64,000 bases of DNA from Paenibacillus sp. PL91 (GTDB lineage: Bacteria; Bacillota; Bacilli; Paenibacillales; Paenibacillaceae), in assembly GCF_012935325.2 (NCBI RefSeq), contig NZ_JABBYG020000001.1, positions 868,001-932,000 of the forward strand, written 5' to 3'. The number at the start of each line of letters is the position of its first letter. Within the stretch, counting starts at the first letter, position 1. The notes beneath the pieces are model-generated. The model ran no database searches and was not told where the DNA came from. It saw only the letters and a program-made list of their open reading frames with translations. The translations under genes were made by a program, and so were the position numbers. This document shows positions 51,715 through 59,607 of the stretch, one piece after another.

Positions 51715-54396
51715 ATGTCTAAAGGTACTTACGGAAACAACAGCTCGAATGGAGGTATGCAGACGGATGCTTTCGCCGCGACTTTAACGGCCGGCTCATT
51801 CACTGCAGCCCCTCAGATGGTAAACGACAGGCTTGCCTATCATAAAGCGCTGCTGGAAGCAAAGGGTGTGACATCGCTTTCTAGTCTAGGCACGCTGCAA
51901 ATCAGCGGCCGCATCGTTCCTCAGTCAGGCATAACTAAGCCGGGAGCAAGCATTATCAGCGGAGGTACAATGGTGCAGTCCGCTACCCGCATCGTCACAA
52001 GCCAAAAAGGAACGCCAACGATAGAGACCTACAGCGGTAAGGCCGATATTCTGACGGCGATACCGTTCACCAGCAAGGACAAAGCCTTTCTATCGTTGCC
52101 TGCTCTTACGGCTGGATCCGATGTCTCGATCGATACGGCGTACTGGGTCGCCTCCGAGGTGTATATCACGAGAGGAACGAATATCATCTTGAAGTACCCG
52201 CATCGCTATCTCATTATCCTTGCAGAGAAGCTGACAGTCGAGGATGAGGTTTCGTTCAGCTGGGAGCGCCCTTTCCGTTATATTCCTCCGCAAGTCAACC
52301 CAGCTCCGACTACACCGGGTGATGCGCCGATGTCCACGACGCTGGTTGGCATTCCGGGGACGAACGGTACGCCAGGCTGGACGGGATACCGCGGGTACGA
52401 CGGCGCATCCGCGCCGGAGCTCGAAGTATGGGTGCTTGATATGTCAGGGAGACCGCGATTTGACCTGCGCGGCCAGGATGGCACCCAAGGCGGCCAAGGA
52501 CAAAACGGCGGCAACGGTGGAAAAGGTGGAAAAGGCAAGCCTGCTGTGCTGGATTGGGCGGGCTTCTGCAAGGCGGGTGCTGGCGCTGGCGGCAACGGAG
52601 GTAACGGCGGTGCAGCCGGCAGCGGCGGTGCTGGAGGCAACGGCGGCACGGGTGGCCGGCTGAGTTTATATGCACCGCAGTCTGTTCTGCAGCAATATGT
52701 AAGAGGGGGATTTGATATCCAGACTGTTGGTGGAGGCGCAGGTGCGGGCGGACTTGCGGGCGTACCCGGATTCGGCGGTGCAGGTGGGGACGTTGGAGAC
52801 TCGAAGGGCTCCTGCGGTCCGGGACCTCGGAGGGCGGGTCAGCCTGGCGCGCCGGGGGCTGCCGGCTACCAAGGGCCGTACGGTAGGCCGGGCAGCATTC
52901 TGCCTAATCCGGTCAGCTTCTTTGACATTGATCCCGGTGATTTCATAATAAAAATGCTGGAGCCTGCGATTAACCATGTCAGCCCACTTTATGTCAAAAC
53001 CGGCGACCGGGTGACGGTAGAGGGAAAACGATTCGCCTTCAGCGATAAGCTGGTTATCGACGGTACCGAAGCCTCTACGACGGTTCTAAGCGATACACTC
53101 CTGCAGTTTACTGTACCGCCGCTGTTCGGAGGCTCGCGTACGATTCAGGTTCGTCAGGTGGATTCTACGCTGTCTAATCGCGCTTCCGTTTATGTTCTGC
53201 CTCAGATTATAGATATCGAGCAGGAAGGGATGGGAGAACGGAAGCCGGATGAGCTGCTTCGCGTCAAGCCGGGCATGAAGGTTACCTTGAAGGGAAGCGG
53301 CTTTACGGAAGGAACGCTCGTGCTCGTCAACGATCACGAAATGCCGGATGTCCGTCTGATCAACTCGACGCAAATCGAATTTACGATGGTTCGTCCTTCT
53401 GATACGGAGATCAATGCATCAGGCGAACGCGTCACCTTGAAGGTTCGTTTCACGGACGGCACACTGTCTAATACATTCCATCTGGAGCTTGAGACGTACC
53501 ATATGCTAGTGATCGGCGACTCCGTCAGCTGGGGCCAAGGGATGCAGGAGCACGAGAAATTCTACTCGCTCGTTGGCGCGGCGATTCAGGCCAAGAATGG
53601 CAATATCAAGCAGTATACGAGTGTTTTGGCGCATTCTGGGGCGACCATCGGAGACGGCAATTCAAATACTGCCGAGCAGGTGGACGGCGAGGTGCCGACG
53701 TCCTATCCGACAATTCTGCAGCAGTGTGACCTATTCACCGACCGGAGGGATAAAGTAGATCTGGTTCTAATGGACGGCGGGATGAACGACGTTGACGTTA
53801 GAACTGTCCTGAACCCGTTTAACTTAGTGAATTTAGATGAGCTGTTCGAGACGCATTTTAATCAAAGCATGTATACGCTGCTGGACAAAGTTACGAGACT
53901 TTATCCAATGGCCAAGGTCATCGTGACCGGCTATTATGCGCCGATCTCCCGCAAGAGCGATCTTGCGGCAGTCGAGGCGATGCTTATCGCCCTCGGCATA
54001 CTCGTGGGAGGAGCCGGCGGCGGAGCGGCAGGAGGCGTGTTCGGTCTTGCCGAATTCGAAAACATTTGCAACCGCTGCGAGAAGCTGGAGAGAGAATCCA
54101 AGATGTACCTACAGCAGGTCATTAACCGTAAAAACGGGGAGCTGAATACCCCTCAGATCTTCTTCGCCGATCCTAACTTCGGTCCCGACCACGCGGCGCT
54201 TACCGACGATCCGTACCTGTTCGGCATTAATCTGGATCTCTCGCCGCAGGATTTCATAGCGGGCGACCGGCTGGTTTCTTGCACGGAGGCTGGTTGCACA
54301 GGTCTGGATATGGAAATATGCAAACGCGCCTCGATGGGCCATCCGAATCCGAAGGGCGCTCAAGCTTACGCAAACGCTATTATGCCGTTTTTATAA
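51715..54396 (+). CDS. 893-residue glycine-rich / IPT / SGNH-hydrolase fusion
   Basis: No signal peptide (starts MSKGTYGNNSSNGG). About 1-210: beta-rich region of unknown type. About 213-397: collagen- and glycine-rich block (GGNGGKGGKG, GAGAGGNGGNGG). About 419-498 and 503-595: two IPT/TIG Ig-like domains (HVSPLYVKTGDRVTVEGKRF; VKPGMKVTLKGSGFTEGTLV). About 597-893: SGNH hydrolase with VIGDSVSWGQG (Ser 603), GGMNDVD (Asn 691) and MGHPNPKGA (His 876). The Asp of the usual DxxH is replaced by Ser (873). A helical Gly-rich insertion lies near 750-775. GAGAGGTAAT precedes the ATG. An esterase of a surface or extracellular polymer is plausible, but the export route is unclear. Confidence 0.82.
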   Translation: MSKGTYGNNSSNGGMQTDAFAATLTAGSFTAAPQMVNDRLAYHKALLEAKGVTSLSSLGTLQISGRIVPQSGITKPGASIISGGTMVQSATRIVTSQKGTPTIETYSGKADILTAIPFTSKDKAFLSLPALTAGSDVSIDTAYWVASEVYITRGTNIILKYPHRYLIILAEKLTVEDEVSFSWERPFRYIPPQVNPAPTTPGDAPMSTTLVGIPGTNGTPGWTGYRGYDGASAPELEVWVLDMSGRPRFDLRGQDGTQGGQGQNGGNGGKGGKGKPAVLDWAGFCKAGAGAGGNGGNGGAAGSGGAGGNGGTGGRLSLYAPQSVLQQYVRGGFDIQTVGGGAGAGGLAGVPGFGGAGGDVGDSKGSCGPGPRRAGQPGAPGAAGYQGPYGRPGSILPNPVSFFDIDPGDFIIKMLEPAINHVSPLYVKTGDRVTVEGKRFAFSDKLVIDGTEASTTVLSDTLLQFTVPPLFGGSRTIQVRQVDSTLSNRASVYVLPQIIDIEQEGMGERKPDELLRVKPGMKVTLKGSGFTEGTLVLVNDHEMPDVRLINSTQIEFTMVRPSDTEINASGERVTLKVRFTDGTLSNTFHLELETYHMLVIGDSVSWGQGMQEHEKFYSLVGAAIQAKNGNIKQYTSVLAHSGATIGDGNSNTAEQVDGEVPTSYPTILQQCDLFTDRRDKVDLVLMDGGMNDVDVRTVLNPFNLVNLDELFETHFNQSMYTLLDKVTRLYPMAKVIVTGYYAPISRKSDLAAVEAMLIALGILVGGAGGGAAGGVFGLAEFENICNRCEKLERESKMYLQQVINRKNGELNTPQIFFADPNFGPDHAALTDDPYLFGINLDLSPQDFIAGDRLVSCTEAGCTGLDMEICKRASMGHPNPKGAQAYANAIMPFL

Positions 54397-54417
54397 TACT
54401 AATTTCATATAAAGCGG

Positions 54418-54453
54418 GAAGGGGAGTATCGGCTAGATGCCGGCGCTCCCCTT
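54418..54453 (+). terminator. Terminator-like hairpin after the SGNH fusion gene
   Basis: AAGGGGAG and CGGC pair with GCCG and CTCCCCTT; 22 bases after the stop. A second strong hairpin, GGCGCCC/GGGCGCC, follows at about 54492-54512. Between 54513 and 54965 I see no gene I can support; short frames there lack ribosome-binding sites. Confidence 0.6.
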
Positions 54454-54965
54454 TGATGTTTTCATTGATAACAACCTCACTAGCATGGGAAAGGCGCCCT
54501 ACATGGGCGCCATTTTCCATTGGTTACAAGGCCTTTCAAACCGCGAGCCTCCGCCTGCCATTCAGCAATTCGAGACGCGGAGCCTGTCTATGGATTTGTG
54601 TGGCTTGGTTAACTTCGATTGTATGTGCGATTGCTGTGATTTTCATCTCCACAGCAACGAACAACGAAATGCCTACCAGTATTTTTCTTAAATCCGATTC
54701 GTGCAAATCTGATCGTCGCAAGCCCTTTCTTTATTGTCATGATTAAGTTTATGATTGTAATGTTATTCCAAAGCTTTGTGATTATTAGTTCAAACCAATC
54801 TTATGATAGTTTCTAGAGAATGACGTACCAAGGGATTGAGCAGAGACACGTGAAAAAGCCGCTATATTTTTTTTGGAAATAAGTTATTGCCGTTGTCGAT
54901 TTTGTTAACTGCCGTTCGTCGTATTGAATAGAGTCACAATTCATCTCATCTTAAGGAGGATTAAA

Positions 54966-55346
54966 ATGAAATTTCTTTGTTTGGGATACTTTGATCAAGA
55001 GAAAATGGATGCCCGTCCGGAGTCGGAGATTCATGCAGTGATGGAGTTGTGTCAGCCTCACCTCGAAGAATTTTATAAAAGCGGCCAAGTCATTATGGAT
55101 GCCGGCCTGTCTTTGGAATCAAAATGCATGCGCCGGGAGAACAAGAAGGTGACAATTACGGACGGTCCTTTTACGGAGTCTAAGGAGATGATAGGCAGCG
55201 TGTTCCTCATAGAAGCACGGGACATGGAGGATGCGATTAGGATAGCTTCCCTGCATCCGACTACGCAAGTGGGGGAGGGCGAGCAGTTTGGCTGGCGCCT
55301 GGAAATCCGCCCGATTCATTACTTTGAAAAGAAACAACAACAGTAG
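54966..55346 (+). CDS. YCII/DGPF-family protein
   Basis: 126 residues from ATG at 54966, preceded by TTAAGGAGGATTAAA. The family hallmark TDGPFTESKEMIGS is present, with MKFLCLGYFDQEKMD at the start and WRLEIRPIHYF near the end. YCII-related proteins form ferredoxin-like dimers; some accompany ECF sigma factors, but none is adjacent here. Function unknown, probably a small cytoplasmic enzyme or binding protein. Confidence 0.88.
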   Translation: MKFLCLGYFDQEKMDARPESEIHAVMELCQPHLEEFYKSGQVIMDAGLSLESKCMRRENKKVTITDGPFTESKEMIGSVFLIEARDMEDAIRIASLHPTTQVGEGEQFGWRLEIRPIHYFEKKQQQ

Positions 55347-55419
55347 TAGCCATTGATTTCTCCAACCGATTCGGCAAATGGGAATCCAATTGTTTACGCC
55401 GTAAGATACTAAAAACGTG

Positions 55420-55445
55420 AGACGCTGCCGATGCAGCGTCTTTTT
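55420..55445 (+). terminator. Intrinsic terminator of the YCII gene
   Basis: AGACGCTGC / GCAGCGTCT with a 4-base loop and T5. Confidence 0.9.
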
Positions 55446-55672
55446 CTGCTATAAAACAAAAGGCCATTTAGTTTGAGCTCTCAAATGTCGTTGCGCTAAC
55501 GGACACACAAAGCAAGGAGAATTTATTGCCGGCAGCTGGAACGTTTATAAAATGCTCTAAACGGGTATCTGACCTTAGCCTTAGTAGGCTAGTTTTTGGC
55601 GTGTCAACCAGAACCGATGGAGGTCATTACATATGATAAATAAGCTGCGAGTTTCCGAATGGAACGGCAAGT

Positions 55673-55822
55673 TGCAGAACGCTCAGTGCGCTGGCCCCGC
55701 AGACGACCCGCAATAACCGAGTAGATCCCTATGTGAACGGTCCGCAGTGTTTGGAAAGGTTAGTAAGCGAAATCAGGAAAGCGGAGCGGCATATTCATCT
55801 TTCGATGATGCTATTTATTTAA
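55673..55822 (+). pseudogene. Fragment of a cardiolipin synthase-like (PLD) gene
   Basis: A frame without start reads NNRVDPYVNGPQCLERLVSE and IRKAERHIHLSMMLF, then stops at 55820-55822. This is the segment just before the first HKD motif of cardiolipin synthases. A different frame continues (DDAIYLIPEVFEGNIAVNSS, ending 55905), indicating a junction with other lost coding sequence. The surrounding 55446-55920 has no intact gene. Confidence 0.6.
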
Positions 55823-55987
55823 TCCCTGAAGTCTTTGAGGGTAATATTGCGGTGAATTCTAGTGCAGTGAAGATTTTAGAGTTTGGGGAGAGTAAGTACG
55901 ATTGAACTAACAAATTTCCAAGTGTTGACATAGAAATTAATCATGTGTTAGCATTACTTTACCATGAAAAGAACGGAGGGGTTACGT

Positions 55988-55999
55988 GTGTTGAACTAA
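55988..55999 (+). CDS. Putative three-codon upstream ORF (M-L-N)
   Basis: GTG TTG AAC TAA, 6 bases after a strong GGAGGGG site; an overlapping two-codon reading GTG TGT TGA starts at 55986. Such minimal ORFs are the sensors in antibiotic-inducible leaders of other genes (established for several resistance leaders). Confidence 0.35.
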   Translation: MLN

Positions 56000-56264
56000 T
56001 TCTTTGATATTCTTTGCACAAAGAAATAAATAGTGATTTAAGGCTATTTGTGTGCATAGTAATCGAAGAATGGTTTGCCTTCACGGTAACCTAGTTTAGT
56101 GATATGCGATTGGAGGCAGTGGTAGCTCAATCCTCTTGTCGTATAGACTGAATTTAAGGAAAATGGAATGAACCTTTGATCTATCCGGTGGCTGGACTGC
56201 GAGTCTACCATTGGGAAATCATCCTATTGCGTTCATTTTCAAATTCTTTTTCGATTACTGTATG

Positions 56265-56290
56265 CACAGGCTAATAGCCTGTGTTTTTTT
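56265..56290 (+). terminator. Attenuator terminator upstream of the EstT-like gene
   Basis: CACAGGCT-AAT-AGCCTGTG followed by T7, ending 32 bases before the ATG at 56322. Confidence 0.92.
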
Positions 56291-56321
56291 ATTTTTCATA
56301 TAAAGACTGGAGGAATTACAA

Positions 56322-57173
56322 ATGAACGAACGTTTAATAAAAGCAGATGGAATTGAACTCTGTTCGGACAGTTTCGGTGAACAAGTTAACCCGGCAATAT
56401 TATTGATTATGGGTGCCCAATCCTCAATGATTTGGTGGGAAGAAGAGTTCTGCCATCGTTTGGCCGATACAGGGCGTTTTATCGTTCGTTATGATAATCG
56501 CGATGTTGGACGTTCTACAGCGTACGAACCTGGTCAACCAGGCTATACTTTCGAAGAAATGGCAGATGATGCCGTTCGGGTATTGGATGCTTATAAGATT
56601 GAACAAGCGCACATCGTAGGTATGTCCATGGGCGGTATGCTAACTCAAATGATAGCTTTGCGGCATCCAAAGAGAGTGCTAACCATTACGCTCCTGTCAA
56701 CGTCCAATTTTGCTCAGGATCTCCCCCCGATGGAGGAAAGGGTTATGGAATTTTTCTCGAATATGGGGCTAATAGATTGGACGAACGAACAATCGGCAGT
56801 TAAATTTGCGATTGATAGGTCTAGAATCCTAGTAGGTTCAAAGCATCCTTTTGATGAGCAGAAAGTTGGCTTTATAGCTAAAAAAGAATTTACAAGAAGT
56901 AACAATATGGCCAGCATGAATAATCACGCCTTGCTGGCAGGTGGAGAATCCTATTTAGTAAGGACGGGAGAAATAAATGTACCCGCTCTGATTATACACG
57001 GTACTGAAGATCCGATAATCCCTTATGAACACGGAATAAATCTTGCTAACGAAATTCCGGGTGCGGTTTTACTGACATTGGAAGGTACAGGGCATGAGCT
57101 TCATTATGACGACTGGGATTTAATAATCGACTCTATTACAAAGCACACTTCAATACCAAATCAGTTCAGCTAA
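56322..57173 (+). CDS. Alpha/beta hydrolase, EstT/EstX-like (candidate macrolide esterase)
   Basis: 283 residues; CTGGAGGAAT precedes the ATG. Nucleophile elbow VGMSMGGMLTQM (GxSxG), oxyanion-side IMGAQSSMIWWEEEFCHRLA, the conserved RYDNRDVGRSTAYEPG, acid in HGTEDPIIPYEHG, and catalytic His in TGHELHYDDW. The IMGA/WW/DNRDVGRST block is shared with the hydrolase subgroup that includes the macrolide esterase EstT and with related esterases of other function (established subgroup features, from memory). The attenuator leader makes an antibiotic-responsive role attractive, but the substrate is inferred. Confidence 0.8.
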   Translation: MNERLIKADGIELCSDSFGEQVNPAILLIMGAQSSMIWWEEEFCHRLADTGRFIVRYDNRDVGRSTAYEPGQPGYTFEEMADDAVRVLDAYKIEQAHIVGMSMGGMLTQMIALRHPKRVLTITLLSTSNFAQDLPPMEERVMEFFSNMGLIDWTNEQSAVKFAIDRSRILVGSKHPFDEQKVGFIAKKEFTRSNNMASMNNHALLAGGESYLVRTGEINVPALIIHGTEDPIIPYEHGINLANEIPGAVLLTLEGTGHELHYDDWDLIIDSITKHTSIPNQFS

Positions 57174-57185
57174 CTGGGAACGATA

Positions 57186-57371
57186 GTGCGTAGTAACTCC
57201 TTCGCCGTACGATTTGACGACAATGGTTTAGTACTTACCTTGATGAAAAGCGATCAAGTCAGCTATCCCAAGACGTTTCATATCGGCTTCATTCAAGGCG
57301 AAGAGCATGTGGACGAAATCGAACAACACTTGAAGGATGATGGTTTAGCAAGCTTTATTCAACTTCTATGA
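57186..57371 (+). pseudogene. Truncated VOC-family protein fragment
   Basis: 61 codons (FAVRFDDNGLVLTLMKSDQV, SYPKTFHIGFIQGEEHVDEI) match the middle of a VOC/glyoxalase module but lack the first beta-alpha unit and the C-terminal metal-binding strand. GTG at 57186 lacks a good ribosome-binding site. Likely a remnant downstream of the hydrolase. Confidence 0.65.
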
Positions 57372-57518
57372 CCTTATTCTAGTCAAAATCCATCGGGCGA
57401 AAATGGCAATAGTCGCGACTGTCGAACCCGGCGTATTGTAAATTTTTTGTTCTTTGCGCCCGGAAGTCCGCATTTCCTATACAATAAGAGCATTCGGTTC
57501 ATTCAGGAGGCCAAGCTG

Positions 57519-58820
57519 ATGAGGTCATATTCGAAGGAAGAAAAAAGCTGGATATGGTACGACTGGGGCCATTCCGCCTACTCTATCATCATTTCCACGG
57601 CCGTTTTTCCGCTCTTCTACAAAGCGGCGGCTGAGGACGCTGGCGTAAGCGCCACGAATTCTACGGCTTATCTGGGATATGCGATTGCGATTTCGACGCT
57701 TATTCTTGCCCTGTTAGGCCCGATCTTGGGCACAATTGCCGATTACCAAGGGTTCAAAAAAACGTTTTTCGCCGGCTTCAGCTTGTTTGGCATCGTCGCC
57801 ACTGCGCTGCTAACGTTTATTTCGCATGATAATTGGGAGCTGCTGCTCGTCTGTTATATGTTCATTGCGATCGGCTCGGCGGGCTCCAATGTGTTCTACG
57901 ACGCTTTCCTCGTGGACGTCACAGACGACGAACGGATGAATAAGGTGTCCGCCCGCGGATTTGCGATGGGGTACATTGGGAGCACGATTCCTTTTATCAT
58001 CAGCATCGCGATCATTCTTCTTGCTGAGCAAAAGGTTCTGCCGATCTCCGTAACAGTGGCGAGCCAAATCGCGTTCTTCATTACAGCGCTCTGGTGGGGC
58101 GTATTCACTTTGCCTATGCTCCGCAACGTACGCCAGAAGCATTACTTGAACCGCGAGCCTCGCATCGTCGCGAACAGCTTCAAGCGCCTCTACGAGACCT
58201 TAAAGCAAATCAAGCAGCATCGCGCGATTTTCCTTTTCTTGCTCGCTTATTTTTTCTACATCGACGGCGTCGGGACGATCATTACGATGTCCACCGCCTA
58301 TGGGACCGATCTGGGCATCGAATCGACTGACCTGCTCATCATATTGTTCGTCACGCAAGTCGTCGCTGCTCCATTCGCGATACTGTACGGGCGTCTGGCG
58401 GATCGGTTCTCGGGTAAAATCATGCTTTACGTCGGCATCTGCGTCTATATCATCGTATGTATCTACGCGTATTTCATGAAGTCTGCGTTCGACTTCTGGG
58501 TGCTAGCGATGCTTGTCGCCACCTCGCAAGGCGGTATCCAGGCGCTGAGCCGGGCCTACTTCGCGCGTATGGTACCGAAGGAGAACGCCAACCGGTTTTT
58601 CGGGTTTTATAATATTTTTGACAAGTTCGCTTCCATTCTGGGCCCGCTTCTAGTCGGCGTAACAGCTCAGCTCACCGGCCACACGAGTATAGGCGTATTC
58701 AGCCTTGTTATTCTGTTCATCGTAGGTATCGCCATTCTCATGCGAGTACCGGAGCCGGGTAAAGGACAGGCGGTCGGCATCTCAGGCGGGCATGGCGACA
58801 AGACGAGCGGGTTGAACTAG
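57519..58820 (+). CDS. UMF1/Atg22-like MFS transporter
   Basis: 433 residues from ATG at 57519 (CAGGAGG 8 bases upstream; the extension to 57447 has none). The signature [20 protein letters not shown] opens helix 1 of the UMF1 family. Twelve helices, with [18 protein letters not shown] and [15 protein letters not shown] loops, and [20 protein letters not shown]. Related to yeast vacuolar Atg22 amino-acid exporter; bacterial substrates unknown. The coding GC content is higher than in the flanks. Confidence 0.9.
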   Translation: MRSYSKEEKSWIWYDWGHSAYSIIISTAVFPLFYKAAAEDAGVSATNSTAYLGYAIAISTLILALLGPILGTIADYQGFKKTFFAGFSLFGIVATALLTFISHDNWELLLVCYMFIAIGSAGSNVFYDAFLVDVTDDERMNKVSARGFAMGYIGSTIPFIISIAIILLAEQKVLPISVTVASQIAFFITALWWGVFTLPMLRNVRQKHYLNREPRIVANSFKRLYETLKQIKQHRAIFLFLLAYFFYIDGVGTIITMSTAYGTDLGIESTDLLIILFVTQVVAAPFAILYGRLADRFSGKIMLYVGICVYIIVCIYAYFMKSAFDFWVLAMLVATSQGGIQALSRAYFARMVPKENANRFFGFYNIFDKFASILGPLLVGVTAQLTGHTSIGVFSLVILFIVGIAILMRVPEPGKGQAVGISGGHGDKTSGLN

Positions 58821-58959
58821 TCACCGAGGCACCCTGCTTGGTCTCGAAGCAAAGCGCATAACTGAAGCTAAACGCTGAACAATACATTGCTGAGGAGAAT
58901 CAGGCCCGGATTAAATCTCAATAGTTGTTCAAATAACCAACTCATCCGTTGTTTTTCAA

Positions 58960-58992
58960 AAAAGGCGCGCTGCACATAGCAGTGCGCCTTTT
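58960..58992 (+). terminator. Intrinsic terminator
   Basis: AAAAGGCGCGCTGC pairs with GCAGTGCGCCTTTT (one G-U pair) around a 5-base loop. It lies about 140 bases after the UMF1 stop; the space between holds nothing I can support. Confidence 0.85.
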
Positions 58993-59161
58993 GATCGACA
59001 GATTCTTCGTCCGTAGCGAAAATGTAGTTATAAATCTGTATTTGAATATTAAATAGGATATAAACTATTTCTACATTTCTTGTGATCCGAAAAAAAAATG
59101 GGTTTCCCCAGACATCAGCAGTAGGGTCTCTCTAATACCTAGAGCAATTTGAAAACTGGAT

Positions 59162-59503
59162 TTAATTATTTTGGTTTTTTACTCCCCACTCACATAACTC
59201 TTCCAAAACGGGTAATAATGTTTCCGCTTTATCCGTGAGACTGTACTCGACTTTAGGAGGAACTTGAGGGTACTCTTTCCGTTTTACCAAACCATCCGCT
59301 TCCAATTCTTTTAGTTGTGAACTCAATGTTTTATAAGTAATAGCTCCTATTTGTCTTTTCAAATCATTAAAGCGAACCGTTTGGTTTTCTGCTAGGAGGT
59401 ATATAATAACCATTTTCCATTTACCACCGATAACTGAAACGGTATATCCAAAAGGTGTATCTTGAATATTTTTAACTTTACCTTTGTATTCAGCCATACT
59501 CAT
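59162..59503 (-). CDS. HxlR-family transcriptional regulator
   Basis: 113 residues from ATG at 59503 (GAAAGGATAG upstream). HxlR winged helix: YTVSVIGGKWKMVIIYLLAE, RFNDLKRQIGAITYKTLSSQ, LKELEADGLVKRKEYPQVPP and KVEYSLTDKAETLLPVLEEL. No Cys in the N-terminal part, unlike the redox sensor YodB. Divergent from the arginase-like gene; the inverted repeat between them is the probable operator. Confidence 0.91.
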   Translation of the reverse strand: MSMAEYKGKVKNIQDTPFGYTVSVIGGKWKMVIIYLLAENQTVRFNDLKRQIGAITYKTLSSQLKELEADGLVKRKEYPQVPPKVEYSLTDKAETLLPVLEELCEWGVKNQNN

Positions 59504-59522
59504 ATTTACACTATCCTTTCGG

Positions 59523-59551
59523 GTAGTACCTATCAATAAAGTGCGTACTAC
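59523..59551. promoter_or_regulatory. HxlR-type operator between regulator and arginase-like gene
   Basis: GTAGTAC (59523-59529) and GTACTAC (59545-59551), exact complements separated by 15 bases. Spacing fits a dimer of an HxlR/YodB-type winged-helix protein. Confidence 0.65.
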
Positions 59552-59607
59552 TTTTTTAATTGTGCTCAGTTTATACTAACCATACTTTGAAGTAAAGGAG
59601 AGAAAAA

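Larger units (their letters stand above)
55924..56321 (+). promoter_or_regulatory. Structured attenuator leader of the EstT-like hydrolase gene
   Basis: TTGACA at 55924-55929 starts a promoter-leader unit. GGAGGGG (55975-55981) precedes tiny ORFs. TGTGCATA-GTAATCGAA (56051-56067) is complementary to TTCGATTAC and TATGCACA (56250-56268, two-base bulge), a 17-bp long-range stem. Its 3' end shares CACA with the terminator at 56265. Inside are nested hairpins: GATTG/CAATC (about 56108-56132) and CCGGTGG/CCATTGG enclosing GACT-GCG-AGTC (about 56184-56214). The two folds exclude each other, as in riboswitches or ribosome-controlled attenuators. Confidence 0.78.

Noticed and set aside
52278..52675. 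Long proline- and cysteine-rich ORFs on the minus strand
   Set aside because: They are antisense shadows of the glycine-rich codons (GGN/GCN) of the SGNH fusion gene; no ribosome-binding site.
54437..54746. Short ORFs between the SGNH fusion gene and the YCII gene
   Set aside because: No ribosome-binding sites, low-complexity content, and they overlap terminator-like hairpins.
55950..56290. T-box, purine or other known riboswitch upstream of the EstT-like gene
   Set aside because: The GGTGG...CTACC and AGTCTACC strings look suggestive, but the conserved T-box GGTGGNACCGCG, purine core and other class signatures are not present in order.
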